A stretch of DNA of 64,000 bases from Bacteroidetes bacterium UBA2475 (GTDB lineage Bacteria > Bacteroidota > Bacteroidia > B-17B0 > Aurantibacillaceae): the NCBI GenBank assembly GCA_002342065.1, contig DDPF01000005.1, positions 1 to 64,000 of the forward strand. The letters are read 5' to 3'. The stretch's first letter is position 1, and each line of letters opens with the position of its first letter. Both the position numbers and the translations under genes were made by a program. The notes below the pieces were generated by a model, which was given only the letters and a program-made list of their open reading frames with translations, made no database searches and was not told the origin of the DNA. This document shows positions 1-8,317 of this stretch, one piece after another.

Positions 1-15
1 TAATTTTGGGGGAGC

Positions 16-282
16 TTACAGATGTATCTCTATGTTGTTGTCGAGCATACTTTTATACAGTTCGTCTATTTTATTTGTTCTTATGTATATCTGCCCGTAA
101 TTTTCTTTTGGATCAAGAGTTTTAAATTCAAAAAAATGAATTTGTAAGTTATCCCTTTCCACAATTAAATATTGTTCAAAGTCGTCACTGCCAATGTACC
201 CGAAGCCTAATTTGTTAACATAGTAGTCATGTGTCAATATTCTGTCACGCATTGGTAGTTTTGGAATGATAGCTGTTAGCAT
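16..282 (-). pseudogene. VOC-superfamily (bleomycin-resistance/glyoxalase-like) protein with early in-frame stop
   Basis: The protein resembles small cytosolic VOC-fold proteins annotated as bleomycin resistance or glyoxalase-like. The N-terminus carries IIPKLPMRDR, followed by a beta-alpha-beta pattern with IHFFEFKTLDPKENYG and YIRTNKIDELY. I chose the ATG at 282 because homologous proteins begin near MLTAIIPKLPMRD; an ATG at 321 would add 13 residues of little similarity. The open frame gives 88 residues, whereas the family is usually about 115-120. After the TAA at 16-18 the same frame continues with APPKL, which fits the stretch expected after the family's EIHPN motif. The C-terminal strand with its last ligand would lie beyond the left window edge. 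Hence probably a nonsense-mutated gene or a sequence error. Function (drug binding or lyase) cannot be assigned. Confidence 0.6.
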
Positions 283-348
283 ATTTTTATTTTTTTTACA
301 AAGGTTGTAAATACTATTCAAAATGACACTTGATTGTAATCAAGAAAT

Positions 349-897
349 CTAATTGGCAGCTCTTACTCTGCTTAAAGTTTCAGGTGTGATTTTAAGATAT
401 GAGGCAATTATTTTTAATGGAAAAGCTCTCGTCAATTCTGGTTTTGTATTATTAATAAATTTGTATTTGTCTGAAGGATTTAGTGAACTGTCATAAAGTG
501 AAGTTCTATATTTAGTTTGATTTAAGATTTTACCAAACTGCAAAAAAGCTTGTGATTTTGAACACAAAAAATGAAAGCTATTTAGGCTCAAAGAAAGGAT
601 TTCAGATTTTGAAAATGCCCTAATGCTTGTCATTGAGGGCGATTGCTCGGTAAGGCTTTCTTGATTGAACATCCACTCATTACTTAAGTGAAGGTCAACA
701 ATCTGTTCATCTATGTCTTTGCTTTGAAATTGAACGAATGAACCTTCTAATACAAAGTAGAATGATTTGCAAACCTCTCCTTCCTTTAATAAAATATCGT
801 TTTTGTTTAGCTTCTGTCTTAAAGTATGTTTGTCAAAAATTTCACAATCCAAACTTGAAAATCTTCCAACCTTATTTAAAATTTCTGTACTCGTCAT
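349..897 (-). CDS. Crp/Fnr-family transcriptional regulator
   Basis: A 182-residue cytoplasmic regulator. Residues about 20-115 form a cNMP-binding-type beta-roll (NDILLKEGEVCKSFYFVLEG is the typical opening of this fold), followed by a dimerisation helix. The C-terminal 30 residues contain a helix-turn-helix, IIASYLKITPETLSRVR, typical of Bacteroidota Crp/Fnr proteins. The stop follows shortly after the recognition helix, so the winged part is short, as is common in this subgroup. No cysteine cluster for an Fe-S centre is visible, so FNR-type oxygen sensing is unlikely; the effector is unknown. The start is the ATG at 897, with a T9 tract close upstream. The neighbouring VOC gene lies 66 bases downstream on the same strand and may be its target, which is inference. 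Confidence 0.88.
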   Translation of the reverse strand: MTSTEILNKVGRFSSLDCEIFDKHTLRQKLNKNDILLKEGEVCKSFYFVLEGSFVQFQSKDIDEQIVDLHLSNEWMFNQESLTEQSPSMTSIRAFSKSEILSLSLNSFHFLCSKSQAFLQFGKILNQTKYRTSLYDSSLNPSDKYKFINNTKPELTRAFPLKIIASYLKITPETLSRVRAAN

Positions 898-960
898 TGT
901 AAGTATTTTTTTTTATTTCAGATTGCTGTCTGTTGTCTTACGGTTGCAGCTAACTAGTTT

Positions 961-1027
961 ATACCCGCTATAAACATTCGGTTATCTCACTCACATGTGT
1001 GAGATAACCGCTATTGGGTAGCGGTAT
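961..1027. repeat. Long two-tier inverted repeat between a peptidase gene and a Crp/Fnr gene
   Basis: An inner perfect 12-base stem, CGGTTATCTCAC (979-990) with GTGAGATAACCG (999-1010), encloses an 8-base loop containing ACATGT. An outer stem pairs ATACC-c-GCTA (961-970) with TAGCGGTAT (1019-1027). It lies downstream of the M4 peptidase gene (minus strand) and upstream of the Crp/Fnr start. There is no T tract next to the stem, so it is not a textbook terminator. It could be a palindromic intergenic repeat, an operator or a termination hairpin. Confidence 0.7.
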
Positions 1028-1062
1028 GATAAATGTCTTATGTAAACCAATCTCTCATAAGT

Positions 1063-4000
1063 TTACTCCTTCACTATTTTCGTTCTATAAACAGCTTTAG
1101 AGCCTTCTTTTACTTCAATAAAATAAATGCCTTTTGCAAATTGGCTAATGTTTATTTTTTCGGAAGCCGACTTAAGTTCTTTTTTCATAATTAATCTTCC
1201 TGAAGCATCTGTTAATATCAACGTTAAACCTGCATTAGTTGCTGAGTTAACAATAAAATAATCACTTGCAGGGTTGGGGTATAACGAGAACGAAGCAGCG
1301 TTAGCAACCGTTTTAATATCTGTACAAACCGAAACTGTAATATTTACGTTGTTAGAAGCCGAACAACCGTTAGCATCGGTATATGAATATAACGCTGTGT
1401 AATTTCCTGCGCCAACATTTGGGTTAAAGCTGTTGCCTGTAACACTTGTACCACTGTAGTTTCCACCAGAAGGTGAACCATTTAATGTAACAGGGCCATC
1501 GCTATCACAAACCATGGTTTGAGTAGCGCTTACGGTTACAACAGGTAATTGGTTTACAGTTACTGTTGATGATATGTTTGAATTACAACCCGGACCATTT
1601 TCTGCTGTTACATTATAAACCGTTGTAACAGTTGGTGTAACATTTATAGATTGTGCGTTTGAGCCTGTAGACCATGTGTAAGTTGTTGCAGCACTCGCAT
1701 TTAAATTAATACTTTGGCCCGCACAAATAGTTGGTGAGTTAACTGTTAATGCCGGAGGCGTGTTAACCGTTGCTGTTACAGCTATTGCAGAACTGGTGCA
1801 ATTGTTTTTTTGTAGCTGCCAGTTATAAAAGAAATAATAATAACCGCCGCCCGCACTTGAACCTGTCATGCTAACAAGTCCGCCAATATTGTATGGATAA
1901 GCACCGCCGGCACTATTGCGGTATAAATTAATAGTGGCACCACCAATACCCAAACGATAACCTGTACCGGGTGTTAGTGCAAAATTTACATTTACTGTAT
2001 TAGCACCAATGGCAAGGTTTGCAACCGTACTTGTAATTAATGCATTTGCAGAGTTTCTTAATTCGATTGTTCTGTTACCAGCAGTACTTGCATACATAAC
2101 CACTGTTTTTAAAGTAGAAGCCTGTACCACATCAAAGATCTGGTATTGCCCGGCGGTATTATAATTACCACCCGTACCAATAGATGTATTTGTTGCTGCA
2201 CCAAACACCGGGACGTTAGTGGAAGTATTCACTACATAATAAGTTGTGTTGCTGCTTAAACTTGGTGTTACATAATTAGTACCAATAGTTAAAGGCGTTC
2301 CTGTTGCAGTTGGCGAAGCGTACCAATATAATTGAGAAGTGCCGCTTGCAGAAAGAGAAAGTGTACCTGCGCCGCAACGCGCTGCACCTGTAGTTACAGG
2401 ATTATTTGGAATATTAATAACAATGTAGGATGGTTTTGTAATAGAATCAACTGCGCTTAAACAACCATTTGCTTTTAATTTTACGGTGTAAGTTCCGGCC
2501 GCAGTATAAGTATGCGCAGGATTTGTAGAAGTTGAAGCGGCGCTGCCATCACCAAAGTTCCAGGTATAAGTACTTCCGTTTACCGTTGTATTATTAAAGA
2601 TAACGCTTGCCGGCAACGAACAAAAAGAAGTAGAGTTTGCAATGAAATTAGAAGTAACCACGTTAGAATAGGCCGGGCCAACACCAACAGCATACCATGC
2701 ATTGGTGGTTTGCACTACTTCGTTACTGCAATTCCCAAAAATATCTTTTGCTGCTTGTATGCAATAACCTCTTGCTGCTAAATAATTTGTTGAAGGTGTA
2801 AAATAAACCGTTAGGGCTCTGAAAGCAATTTGGGCCGCAGATATTTTAGTAATGCCTGTAACATTGTAAGCATTGTTTATATCGTTAGTTCCTGTCCCTC
2901 CCTGGCTTAATAAATAAAACCAGAAATTACTTACTCCACTATTTGTGTGAACACCACCGTTATCGCCGGTACCTGTATACCAATAAGTTCCTAAATACGT
3001 ATCCGGATCTGAAAATAAATTTGGGTTTTGCATGTTCCTGATGCCTTGTCCACCGGGCGTCATATCTTGTCCTATCTTCCAATCCCACTGTGTTGGACGG
3101 CCATAGTTCTCGATCATAGTTCCGAAGATATCAGAGAAACTTTCGTTCAACGCACCTGATTCATAACTGTAAGTTAAATTTGAAGTGTTTGATGTAAGGC
3201 CATGTGTAACTTCATGCCCGCATACATCCAACGCTGTTAAAATAGTAAAGGTTGTTCCGTTACCGTCACCATAGGTCATGCGTAATCCATCCCAAAAAGC
3301 ATTGTTGTAATTGGTATTGTAATGTACATAACTCAATAATTTATAACCTGCGCCATCAATACTATTTCTGTTGTGGGCACTCATGTAATAATCATAGGTC
3401 ATCTCAGCACCCCAATGTGCATCGCGTGCAGCCTGGTCAACATTTACTGCCGACCAGTTAGTTGTTGCATTTGTAAAATCGGTAGCGCTATAAGTAGCAG
3501 TGTTTTGCATATTGTAAGTCTCAACACCAAGTCCACGGCCTGTTTCGCGTAAACGGTAACTTCCCGGGGCGTTATTATCAACTGTCATTGTTTGCACACC
3601 GCTGTATTTTGTAACTGCTGTTGCAGGAACATCTGCATGACAGATCAAATTCTCTTCTTCTAAAATTGCACCGCTTTTAGCATCTACAATAACATTGGCC
3701 CTATAAAGCGGCTCTTCTGCATAAATATTAAATTTATAAGCGTAAAGTACATTTGGTTGTTTTGTTATGGAATGTTGAGTGTATAAAACCAATTCTCCTT
3801 TTGGATAATAAGTAAAATCAGGTTTGTTAAGTGCGAGTTTTGTGTGAGCTTCTTCAGCTTTATTTTCCCATTTGTATTTTTTGGCTTTTACTTTTTTTAA
3901 TGCGAATTGCAAAGCGCTTTTTTCGTTAAGAGCAACAGTGTTCGCGGGTTTTTGAATAACGCTAAGATCGCCGTTAATAGAGGTAATCTGTCCGTTTTGA

Positions 4001-4329
4001 GAGTGAACTATAATAATAGCGTTGTTAACCAAAGCATTTTTGTAATGCAGTTGGTATTTGGTATGAAGATAACCTAAATGATCAGGCTCGCTTTTTATTT
4101 TTACGGCTTTTACATCGCTGTTATTTAAAACAACCGAGTTTAAAAAACCTTCAACAGCCGACTCGTTTATAACGTAATCCTGCTTTAACTTAATAAAGTT
4201 TACCTGGTTATTACTGTTATACGTGTATTCGTTTGCAATGTCTTTAAGTTTGCTATTGTTTTGAGCTGTTAAGCTGTTACAAGCAATTAACGTTAAAGCT
4301 ATTGCGCCTTTTAAATAAAAAAACTTCAT
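1063..4329 (-). CDS. Secreted M4 (thermolysin-type) metallopeptidase with PKD and T9SS type-A sorting domain
   Basis: This 1088-residue secreted protease has a signal peptide (MKFFYLKGAIALTLIACNSLTAQ), an FTP-type propeptide (about 40-220), and an M4 catalytic domain (about 225-545) with zinc motif HEVTH at residues 372-376 and the third ligand Glu396 in GALNESFSD, twenty residues later as in thermolysin. A PKD domain (about 560-640, FGDG at 592-595) and Ig-like/CUB-like spacer regions follow, and the last 75 residues form a T9SS type-A sorting domain starting FSLYPNPASDYF. The start ATG at 4329 was preferred over an in-frame ATG at 4389 because it places the signal peptide at the N-terminus. 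The product should be exported by Sec, translocated by T9SS and released or anchored at the surface. It is monocistronic. Confidence 0.95.
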   Translation of the reverse strand: MKFFYLKGAIALTLIACNSLTAQNNSKLKDIANEYTYNSNNQVNFIKLKQDYVINESAVEGFLNSVVLNNSDVKAVKIKSEPDHLGYLHTKYQLHYKNALVNNAIIIVHSQNGQITSINGDLSVIQKPANTVALNEKSALQFALKKVKAKKYKWENKAEEAHTKLALNKPDFTYYPKGELVLYTQHSITKQPNVLYAYKFNIYAEEPLYRANVIVDAKSGAILEEENLICHADVPATAVTKYSGVQTMTVDNNAPGSYRLRETGRGLGVETYNMQNTATYSATDFTNATTNWSAVNVDQAARDAHWGAEMTYDYYMSAHNRNSIDGAGYKLLSYVHYNTNYNNAFWDGLRMTYGDGNGTTFTILTALDVCGHEVTHGLTSNTSNLTYSYESGALNESFSDIFGTMIENYGRPTQWDWKIGQDMTPGGQGIRNMQNPNLFSDPDTYLGTYWYTGTGDNGGVHTNSGVSNFWFYLLSQGGTGTNDINNAYNVTGITKISAAQIAFRALTVYFTPSTNYLAARGYCIQAAKDIFGNCSNEVVQTTNAWYAVGVGPAYSNVVTSNFIANSTSFCSLPASVIFNNTTVNGSTYTWNFGDGSAASTSTNPAHTYTAAGTYTVKLKANGCLSAVDSITKPSYIVINIPNNPVTTGAARCGAGTLSLSASGTSQLYWYASPTATGTPLTIGTNYVTPSLSSNTTYYVVNTSTNVPVFGAATNTSIGTGGNYNTAGQYQIFDVVQASTLKTVVMYASTAGNRTIELRNSANALITSTVANLAIGANTVNVNFALTPGTGYRLGIGGATINLYRNSAGGAYPYNIGGLVSMTGSSAGGGYYYFFYNWQLQKNNCTSSAIAVTATVNTPPALTVNSPTICAGQSINLNASAATTYTWSTGSNAQSINVTPTVTTVYNVTAENGPGCNSNISSTVTVNQLPVVTVSATQTMVCDSDGPVTLNGSPSGGNYSGTSVTGNSFNPNVGAGNYTALYSYTDANGCSASNNVNITVSVCTDIKTVANAASFSLYPNPASDYFIVNSATNAGLTLILTDASGRLIMKKELKSASEKINISQFAKGIYFIEVKEGSKAVYRTKIVKE

Positions 4330-4418
4330 GTTTTGTTTAGGTTTAAAAATTTCCCTAATGAAATTAGGAAATTGCTTTTTAGAAAGCAAATTATAAGAGG
4401 AAATCTTATGAATTAATT

Positions 4419-4436
4419 CCGAAGGAATCCCTTCGG
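4419..4436. terminator. Short GC-rich hairpin, possible terminator
   Basis: CCGAAGG (4419-4425) pairs perfectly with CCTTCGG (4430-4436) around a 4-base loop, and flanking AATT bases extend the symmetry. It lies between the pseudo-amidase gene, which ends at 4501 on the minus strand, and the start of the M4 peptidase. No T run follows on the minus strand, so it is either a weak terminator or a small palindromic repeat. Confidence 0.4.
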
Positions 4437-4500
4437 GACAATTAGTAGCCTAAATCTAAATTGTGTTAGAGGGCAATGAATGATAAGAGGTAAAAAAGGA

Positions 4501-5112
4501 TTACGGTTTTTCTTCTAAGAAGGTAGAGTGATACAGATCACCAATAGCAACCATTTTTTCATCAAAGATCTTTGGGCCAAACGCATCTACTAAAAACTCT
4601 TTTGCGTTGATGTCTTCTATCTTGTATTCTTTTAATTCCTTTGGCTCAGATAGCGGCAGGCCAAGACATGATTTATAAATTTTCCAAACAAACTCAGCAT
4701 TGTAAAGCTCATCGTTATTTAAGTTTATTCTATTATCGTAATGTATGCCTAGTTTTGCTTTGGCCCAACCATGCATTTTTGCTATCACATCACCGGTAAG
4801 CTCTTCTTGTTCTATTAAACGTTTTATAATAAAAGCCCCGCCAATAGACATTTTTTTGAAATCTTCAAGATTGCATTTTTTTAAGGGTTCAGTAGCGTAA
4901 TACACCATTGGCACATCTGCTTCAATAAAAATAACACCTATGTAATTAAATTTGCTGTTACCATTAGGTAAAAAACTATTTGCCTTATCGGTCTTAATAA
5001 AAATGATATCTCCATTTTTAATTTGGGTCTCCAACGGTTCGTCTTTAGTTTGAGAAAAACCAAAGCTAATAGTGAAAATAAATAGCAGCGTTATAAATAA
5101 TTTTGTTTTCAT
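4501..5112 (-). CDS. Secreted YiiX/YebB-like permuted papain-fold protein lacking the catalytic Cys and His
   Basis: The protein has 203 residues with a signal peptide ending near FSQ (21). The body matches the permuted papain-like amidase family (YaeF/YiiX, NlpC/P60 superfamily): NGDIIFIKT (33-41), then the strand that normally reads S-H-x-G, then helices with GWAKAKLGIHYD, then the segment that normally reads Y-C-S-E-[LF]-V-W-K-x-Y. Here the first motif is NYIG with Tyr57 in place of the catalytic His, and the second is YNAEFVWKIYK with Asn138 in place of the catalytic Cys. Family features around both sites are otherwise kept, so the fold should be intact but hydrolysis should not occur. 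I chose the ATG at 5112 (MKTKLF) over the one at 5142 because it gives a clean signal peptide. It is probably a periplasmic binding or scaffolding pseudoenzyme. Confidence 0.75.
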   Translation of the reverse strand: MKTKLFITLLFIFTISFGFSQTKDEPLETQIKNGDIIFIKTDKANSFLPNGNSKFNYIGVIFIEADVPMVYYATEPLKKCNLEDFKKMSIGGAFIIKRLIEQEELTGDVIAKMHGWAKAKLGIHYDNRINLNNDELYNAEFVWKIYKSCLGLPLSEPKELKEYKIEDINAKEFLVDAFGPKIFDEKMVAIGDLYHSTFLEEKP

Positions 5113-5289
5113 GGGGACAATTTTTTTAAAAGATGAAAACATAGTTAGAATTTAAATGAATTTCTTGTTAATGTATACGTTCAAAAGCCTGATAAGGTTG
5201 TGCTAATTAAATGTTAAAATACCTTATTAGTCGCGAAAAATCAAATTTTTTTGCTCAAAATTGGTCTTAATCCGCTTAAAAGCTAAAAA

Positions 5290-5925
5290 CTAACGTTTAC
5301 GCATCAGCATAAGACCATCTCTTAAAGGTAAAAGTAGGTTCTCGATCCTTTCATCATTGTTGATCTTATGATTAAAATCATGAATGGCCTGTGTATCGGT
5401 GTCCATTTGTTTTTCAACCACTTTTCCACTCCAAAGCACATTATCGGCAATAATTAAACCGCCTTTGTTTACTTTATCAATTACCAATTCATAATACCAG
5501 GCATAATTTTTTTTATCGGCATCAATAAATACAAGATCAAATTTTTGTGTTAAGGTTGGAATAACAACATGCGCCTGGCCGGTAATTAATTCAATATTAT
5601 TTTTAAAAGCAGAGCGGTTAATGAATTGTTGCGCAAAATGATTGGTCTCTTCGTTAGGATCAATGGTTATTAATTTACCATTCTCTGTTAATCCTTCGGC
5701 AAGACAAAGTGCAGAATAACCGGTGTAGGTTCCTATTTCTAAGATACTTTGCGGTTGTTTTATTTTTGATAAAAAACTCAGTAATCGACCTTGAATGTGC
5801 CCGCTAAGCATTCGTGGAGACGAAATCTTCAGATTAGTTTCGCGGTTCAGCTCTTTTAAAAGATCACTTTCTTTTTCAGAGAAGGCTTCGCTGTAAGCGG
5901 ATAATTTTGCGTCGATAAATTCCAT
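5290..5925 (-). CDS. Class I SAM-dependent O-methyltransferase (caffeoyl-CoA/catechol type)
   Basis: A 211-residue cytosolic enzyme of the methyltransferase 3 family, with the usual length of about 210-220 residues. SAM-binding motif I is ILEIGTYTGYSALCLAEGL. An acidic residue follows at TIDPNEE, and the metal-binding region is VFIDADKKNYAWYY followed by GGLIIADNVLWSGKV, where Asp and Asn coordinate the divalent metal in characterised relatives. It transfers a methyl group from SAM to a hydroxyl of a small catechol-like or other substrate; the physiological substrate in Bacteroidota is unknown. The gene stands alone on the minus strand, 76 bases downstream of the next gene, with an imperfect palindrome in that gap. 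Confidence 0.9.
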   Translation of the reverse strand: MEFIDAKLSAYSEAFSEKESDLLKELNRETNLKISSPRMLSGHIQGRLLSFLSKIKQPQSILEIGTYTGYSALCLAEGLTENGKLITIDPNEETNHFAQQFINRSAFKNNIELITGQAHVVIPTLTQKFDLVFIDADKKNYAWYYELVIDKVNKGGLIIADNVLWSGKVVEKQMDTDTQAIHDFNHKINNDERIENLLLPLRDGLMLMRKR

Positions 5926-5928
5926 TGT

Positions 5929-6007
5929 ATTTAAGATATTAGATTTTAAATTTATGATTTTGCACCGAGGATATTAAATCTTAGTTCTAAGATCTTAAAT
6001 CTTAAGT
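5929..6007. repeat. AT-rich imperfect palindrome between two minus-strand genes
   Basis: The gap is built from variants of TTAAGATATTAGATTTTAA and its complement. The clearest symmetric part is ATCTTAG-tt-CTAAGAT at 5978-5993. The right end overlaps the stop codon of the upstream hypothetical gene (6002-6004). This fits an intergenic palindromic repeat or a weak hairpin. The low complexity makes the outer pairing uncertain. Confidence 0.4.
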
Positions 6008-6571
6008 CAGCCTCTTTGAAATTACCTTGCTCACATTTCCAAAAACCTGTCCGGGTGAAAATTTGCGCCAATGAAAATCATCCAGTTCGCCGCCATAAAT
6101 AAAATAATAATCAATATGCGCTTTTTTAAATTCCTGCAACACATGTTCCCTGAAATTTAAAAGAACTATCCAGCCATCTTCGTCATTGTCGTCAAACCAC
6201 TCTTCATAATAACTATCGTCACTATTATGAAAGTTAAGTACATTTTCGCCAATTAAAATATATTTATTAATGCCCTGGTAATTAAGGTCATCAATAAAAT
6301 CGCGTTTTAAAAGCATGATGTCGTTATTGATCGCATCGTTCCACTCACCAATAAATTCTATGATGGCATATTTTTCCTGGTAGTCAACAAATAAAATTTT
6401 TATGTAAAGTGTATCGCTGCCAATATCATCCCATTGTGGATGAATGTAGTAATTGTAAATAGTATTCGAATATTCAAACTCGCTGTAATCGCGCTTGTAA
6501 AAAGGCGATTGCGGATCGTCGGATGCGATATATAAATGTCGCCAGTTAAAATATGGTTCTAGTGTATGCAA
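6002..6571 (-). CDS. Conserved hypothetical protein (Bacteroidota), acidic and aromatic-rich
   Basis: A 189-residue soluble protein without signal peptide or membrane segment. It is very rich in Asp, Glu, Tyr and Trp, with motifs such as YYIHPQWDDIGS, IIEFIGEWNDAI and a strongly acidic segment EEWFDDNDEDGWIVLL. It resembles a family of uncharacterised Cytophagia/Flavobacteriia proteins that I know only as hypothetical, and no function is offered. The start is a TTG at 6571; it fits because homologous proteins begin just before the TLEPYFNWR-like segment and no ATG is available there. Confidence 0.7.
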   Translation of the reverse strand: MHTLEPYFNWRHLYIASDDPQSPFYKRDYSEFEYSNTIYNYYIHPQWDDIGSDTLYIKILFVDYQEKYAIIEFIGEWNDAINNDIMLLKRDFIDDLNYQGINKYILIGENVLNFHNSDDSYYEEWFDDNDEDGWIVLLNFREHVLQEFKKAHIDYYFIYGGELDDFHWRKFSPGQVFGNVSKVISKRLT

Positions 6572-6629
6572 TATGTAAAATTACTATAAATCAATTAAAA
6601 TAAAATAGTTTTGAAATATTTATTTGTGA

Positions 6630-8270
6630 TCAGGCGAGCGCCTTTGTTTCCCATTCGGTCATTAAAAAACCGTCTTTAATTGCTGCATCCAGCATCTCAA
6701 AATAAGATGGGGTCATTTGGGGTAAATAATCCTGTAAAAAAGTATCTGAAAATGTTTGACCTTTATATTTAGCACACATTAAATAATCTATTTCCCTTCC
6801 CTTTAAGAAGAAAAAATATTGCATATAATAATATTCAAGAATTTGTTCCCTGTTTTGTTTTGAAGGAAGATTCTTTACATTTTGCAATAATGTTTTGTAT
6901 TCGCTTATTGAATTTGCCAAATGTGTAAAATCGTATGCGGTAAAAGGGTTATCATAAATAGTTAGAACAGGAAAGTCCTGGTAAGAGAATTCAGCCGCCG
7001 CAGTGCCATAGGCCGTAACAATAGCTTTTGGTCGCGAATTGATGATCTGCATTTGTGAGGTCTTTTTATCAATGAATAAAATTTTTGTGCCTGCGTATTT
7101 TTTCTTCAACACTTCAAAAAGCGGATCATTTGCAGGTAACCCGTTTGGATGTTGCTTTACTAAAATAGTAAGGTCTTTTTGTTTGCTTAATTCATCCAGT
7201 GTAAAATTCATCCAGTCATAAAAATCAGGAAAAAGAAGATCGCGGTAAATATGTGGCGAATCAAAAAAACAATGCGCCAATACAACTACTGTATTTGGCC
7301 AATCTATATTTACCAATTCTTTATTTGTATCGGCAGAAAAGGCAGACTGTTTCATATAAGTAGTCGCGCTGTCTATTTCTCCCTCAAAACGTTTTTCAAA
7401 GATCTTCTTATGTGTCTCAATGATCTCTTTTTTATTATCTAATTTTTGAAACAGTTTATTAAATAAAAAATGGTCGTTGGCATGACTTGGATATTCTTTT
7501 AATACTTTGTGAACCAAAGAAAAGAAAGCGCCAACAGTGTAAACAGGGATGTTTTTCTGTAAACAGATCCTCACGGCAATACCATGGTATATATAAGTTG
7601 TATAACTGCTTACGAGTGAAACAATATTGTACTCTTCTATTTTTTGTTTTGAAACATAAAATATATTGCAGGTTTGCGCAACGAGAATTTTAAAGTAAGG
7701 ATCTTGTAGATCCAGTTCAGGTTTATCGGCATAACGCAGGTAAGTGTCGTAAATAAGATCGCCCACTTTTACATTTTCGATCTCAATATTTAAAACATCT
7801 TGTTTGTTTTTTGTCTGCGTGATTATTTTGTCAACTAGCGCATTGATCTTTTGCTGATCGTTAAACAAATGATTGTTCCTGTAAATTAGTTTACCGGCAA
7901 AAGATAAATAGATCTTATCAAGCGTTGTTTTAAAACTTTTGGTAGATAGGGAATTTAACTTCTGATTATAAAAATAAGTTTCGTGTTCGGCAGAATAATA
8001 AGCGATGTTTGCTTTTTTTTCTGTTGCTAACTGATGACTGGCTGCTGCAATTTTAATGCACATTTGGTAATCGGAAACAGACTGTACCAAAACAACCTGC
8101 TTTTTTGAATCGTCCCAGTTAATTTTATAACGACTTAATTTAGAAATAAAATTATTTTGAAGCGCTGAGGGAGCAGTATGAGCTTTTGAAAAGGACCTCT
8201 GGTTTTGAACGAGGGACGAGACTCTGGTACTTATAAATTTTAGAGGATTTTTTAAAAATAACTTGATCAT
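6630..8270 (-). CDS. Capsule-polysaccharide-type glycosyltransferase, candidate nonulosonate transferase
   Basis: A 546-residue cytosolic or membrane-associated protein. The C-terminal half has a GT-B-like region similar to the capsule polysaccharide biosynthesis/Kdo transferase families: ILVKQHPNG (about 380) with a conserved His, then IVTAYGTAAAEFSYQDFPVLTI, the typical loop that binds the donor in this group. The N-terminal half (IAAASHQLATEKKANIAYYS, LVSSYTTYIYHG) would form the acceptor domain. It is the last gene of the minus-strand operon, 47 bases after pseI. This position suggests that it transfers pseudaminic acid or another nonulosonate from its CMP form, but that is inference from context. 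A general sugar transferase is the alternative. Confidence 0.65.
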   Translation of the reverse strand: MIKLFLKNPLKFISTRVSSLVQNQRSFSKAHTAPSALQNNFISKLSRYKINWDDSKKQVVLVQSVSDYQMCIKIAAASHQLATEKKANIAYYSAEHETYFYNQKLNSLSTKSFKTTLDKIYLSFAGKLIYRNNHLFNDQQKINALVDKIITQTKNKQDVLNIEIENVKVGDLIYDTYLRYADKPELDLQDPYFKILVAQTCNIFYVSKQKIEEYNIVSLVSSYTTYIYHGIAVRICLQKNIPVYTVGAFFSLVHKVLKEYPSHANDHFLFNKLFQKLDNKKEIIETHKKIFEKRFEGEIDSATTYMKQSAFSADTNKELVNIDWPNTVVVLAHCFFDSPHIYRDLLFPDFYDWMNFTLDELSKQKDLTILVKQHPNGLPANDPLFEVLKKKYAGTKILFIDKKTSQMQIINSRPKAIVTAYGTAAAEFSYQDFPVLTIYDNPFTAYDFTHLANSISEYKTLLQNVKNLPSKQNREQILEYYYMQYFFFLKGREIDYLMCAKYKGQTFSDTFLQDYLPQMTPSYFEMLDAAIKDGFLMTEWETKALA

Positions 8271-8317
8271 GTTTTTGTTTTGTCTCTCTAAATTTTAAGA
8301 TACAAATATACAATTTA

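Noticed and set aside
864..873. TTCCAACCTT as a fourth copy of the ECF promoter
   Set aside because: It lies within the Crp/Fnr coding sequence, diverges after ten bases and has no CATCT at the 11-base spacing.
5144..5289. ATAAGGT...ACCTTAT inverted repeat considered as a terminator or riboswitch
   Set aside because: Only a 7-base stem with a loop of over 20 bases and no T run; no conserved riboswitch element was seen.
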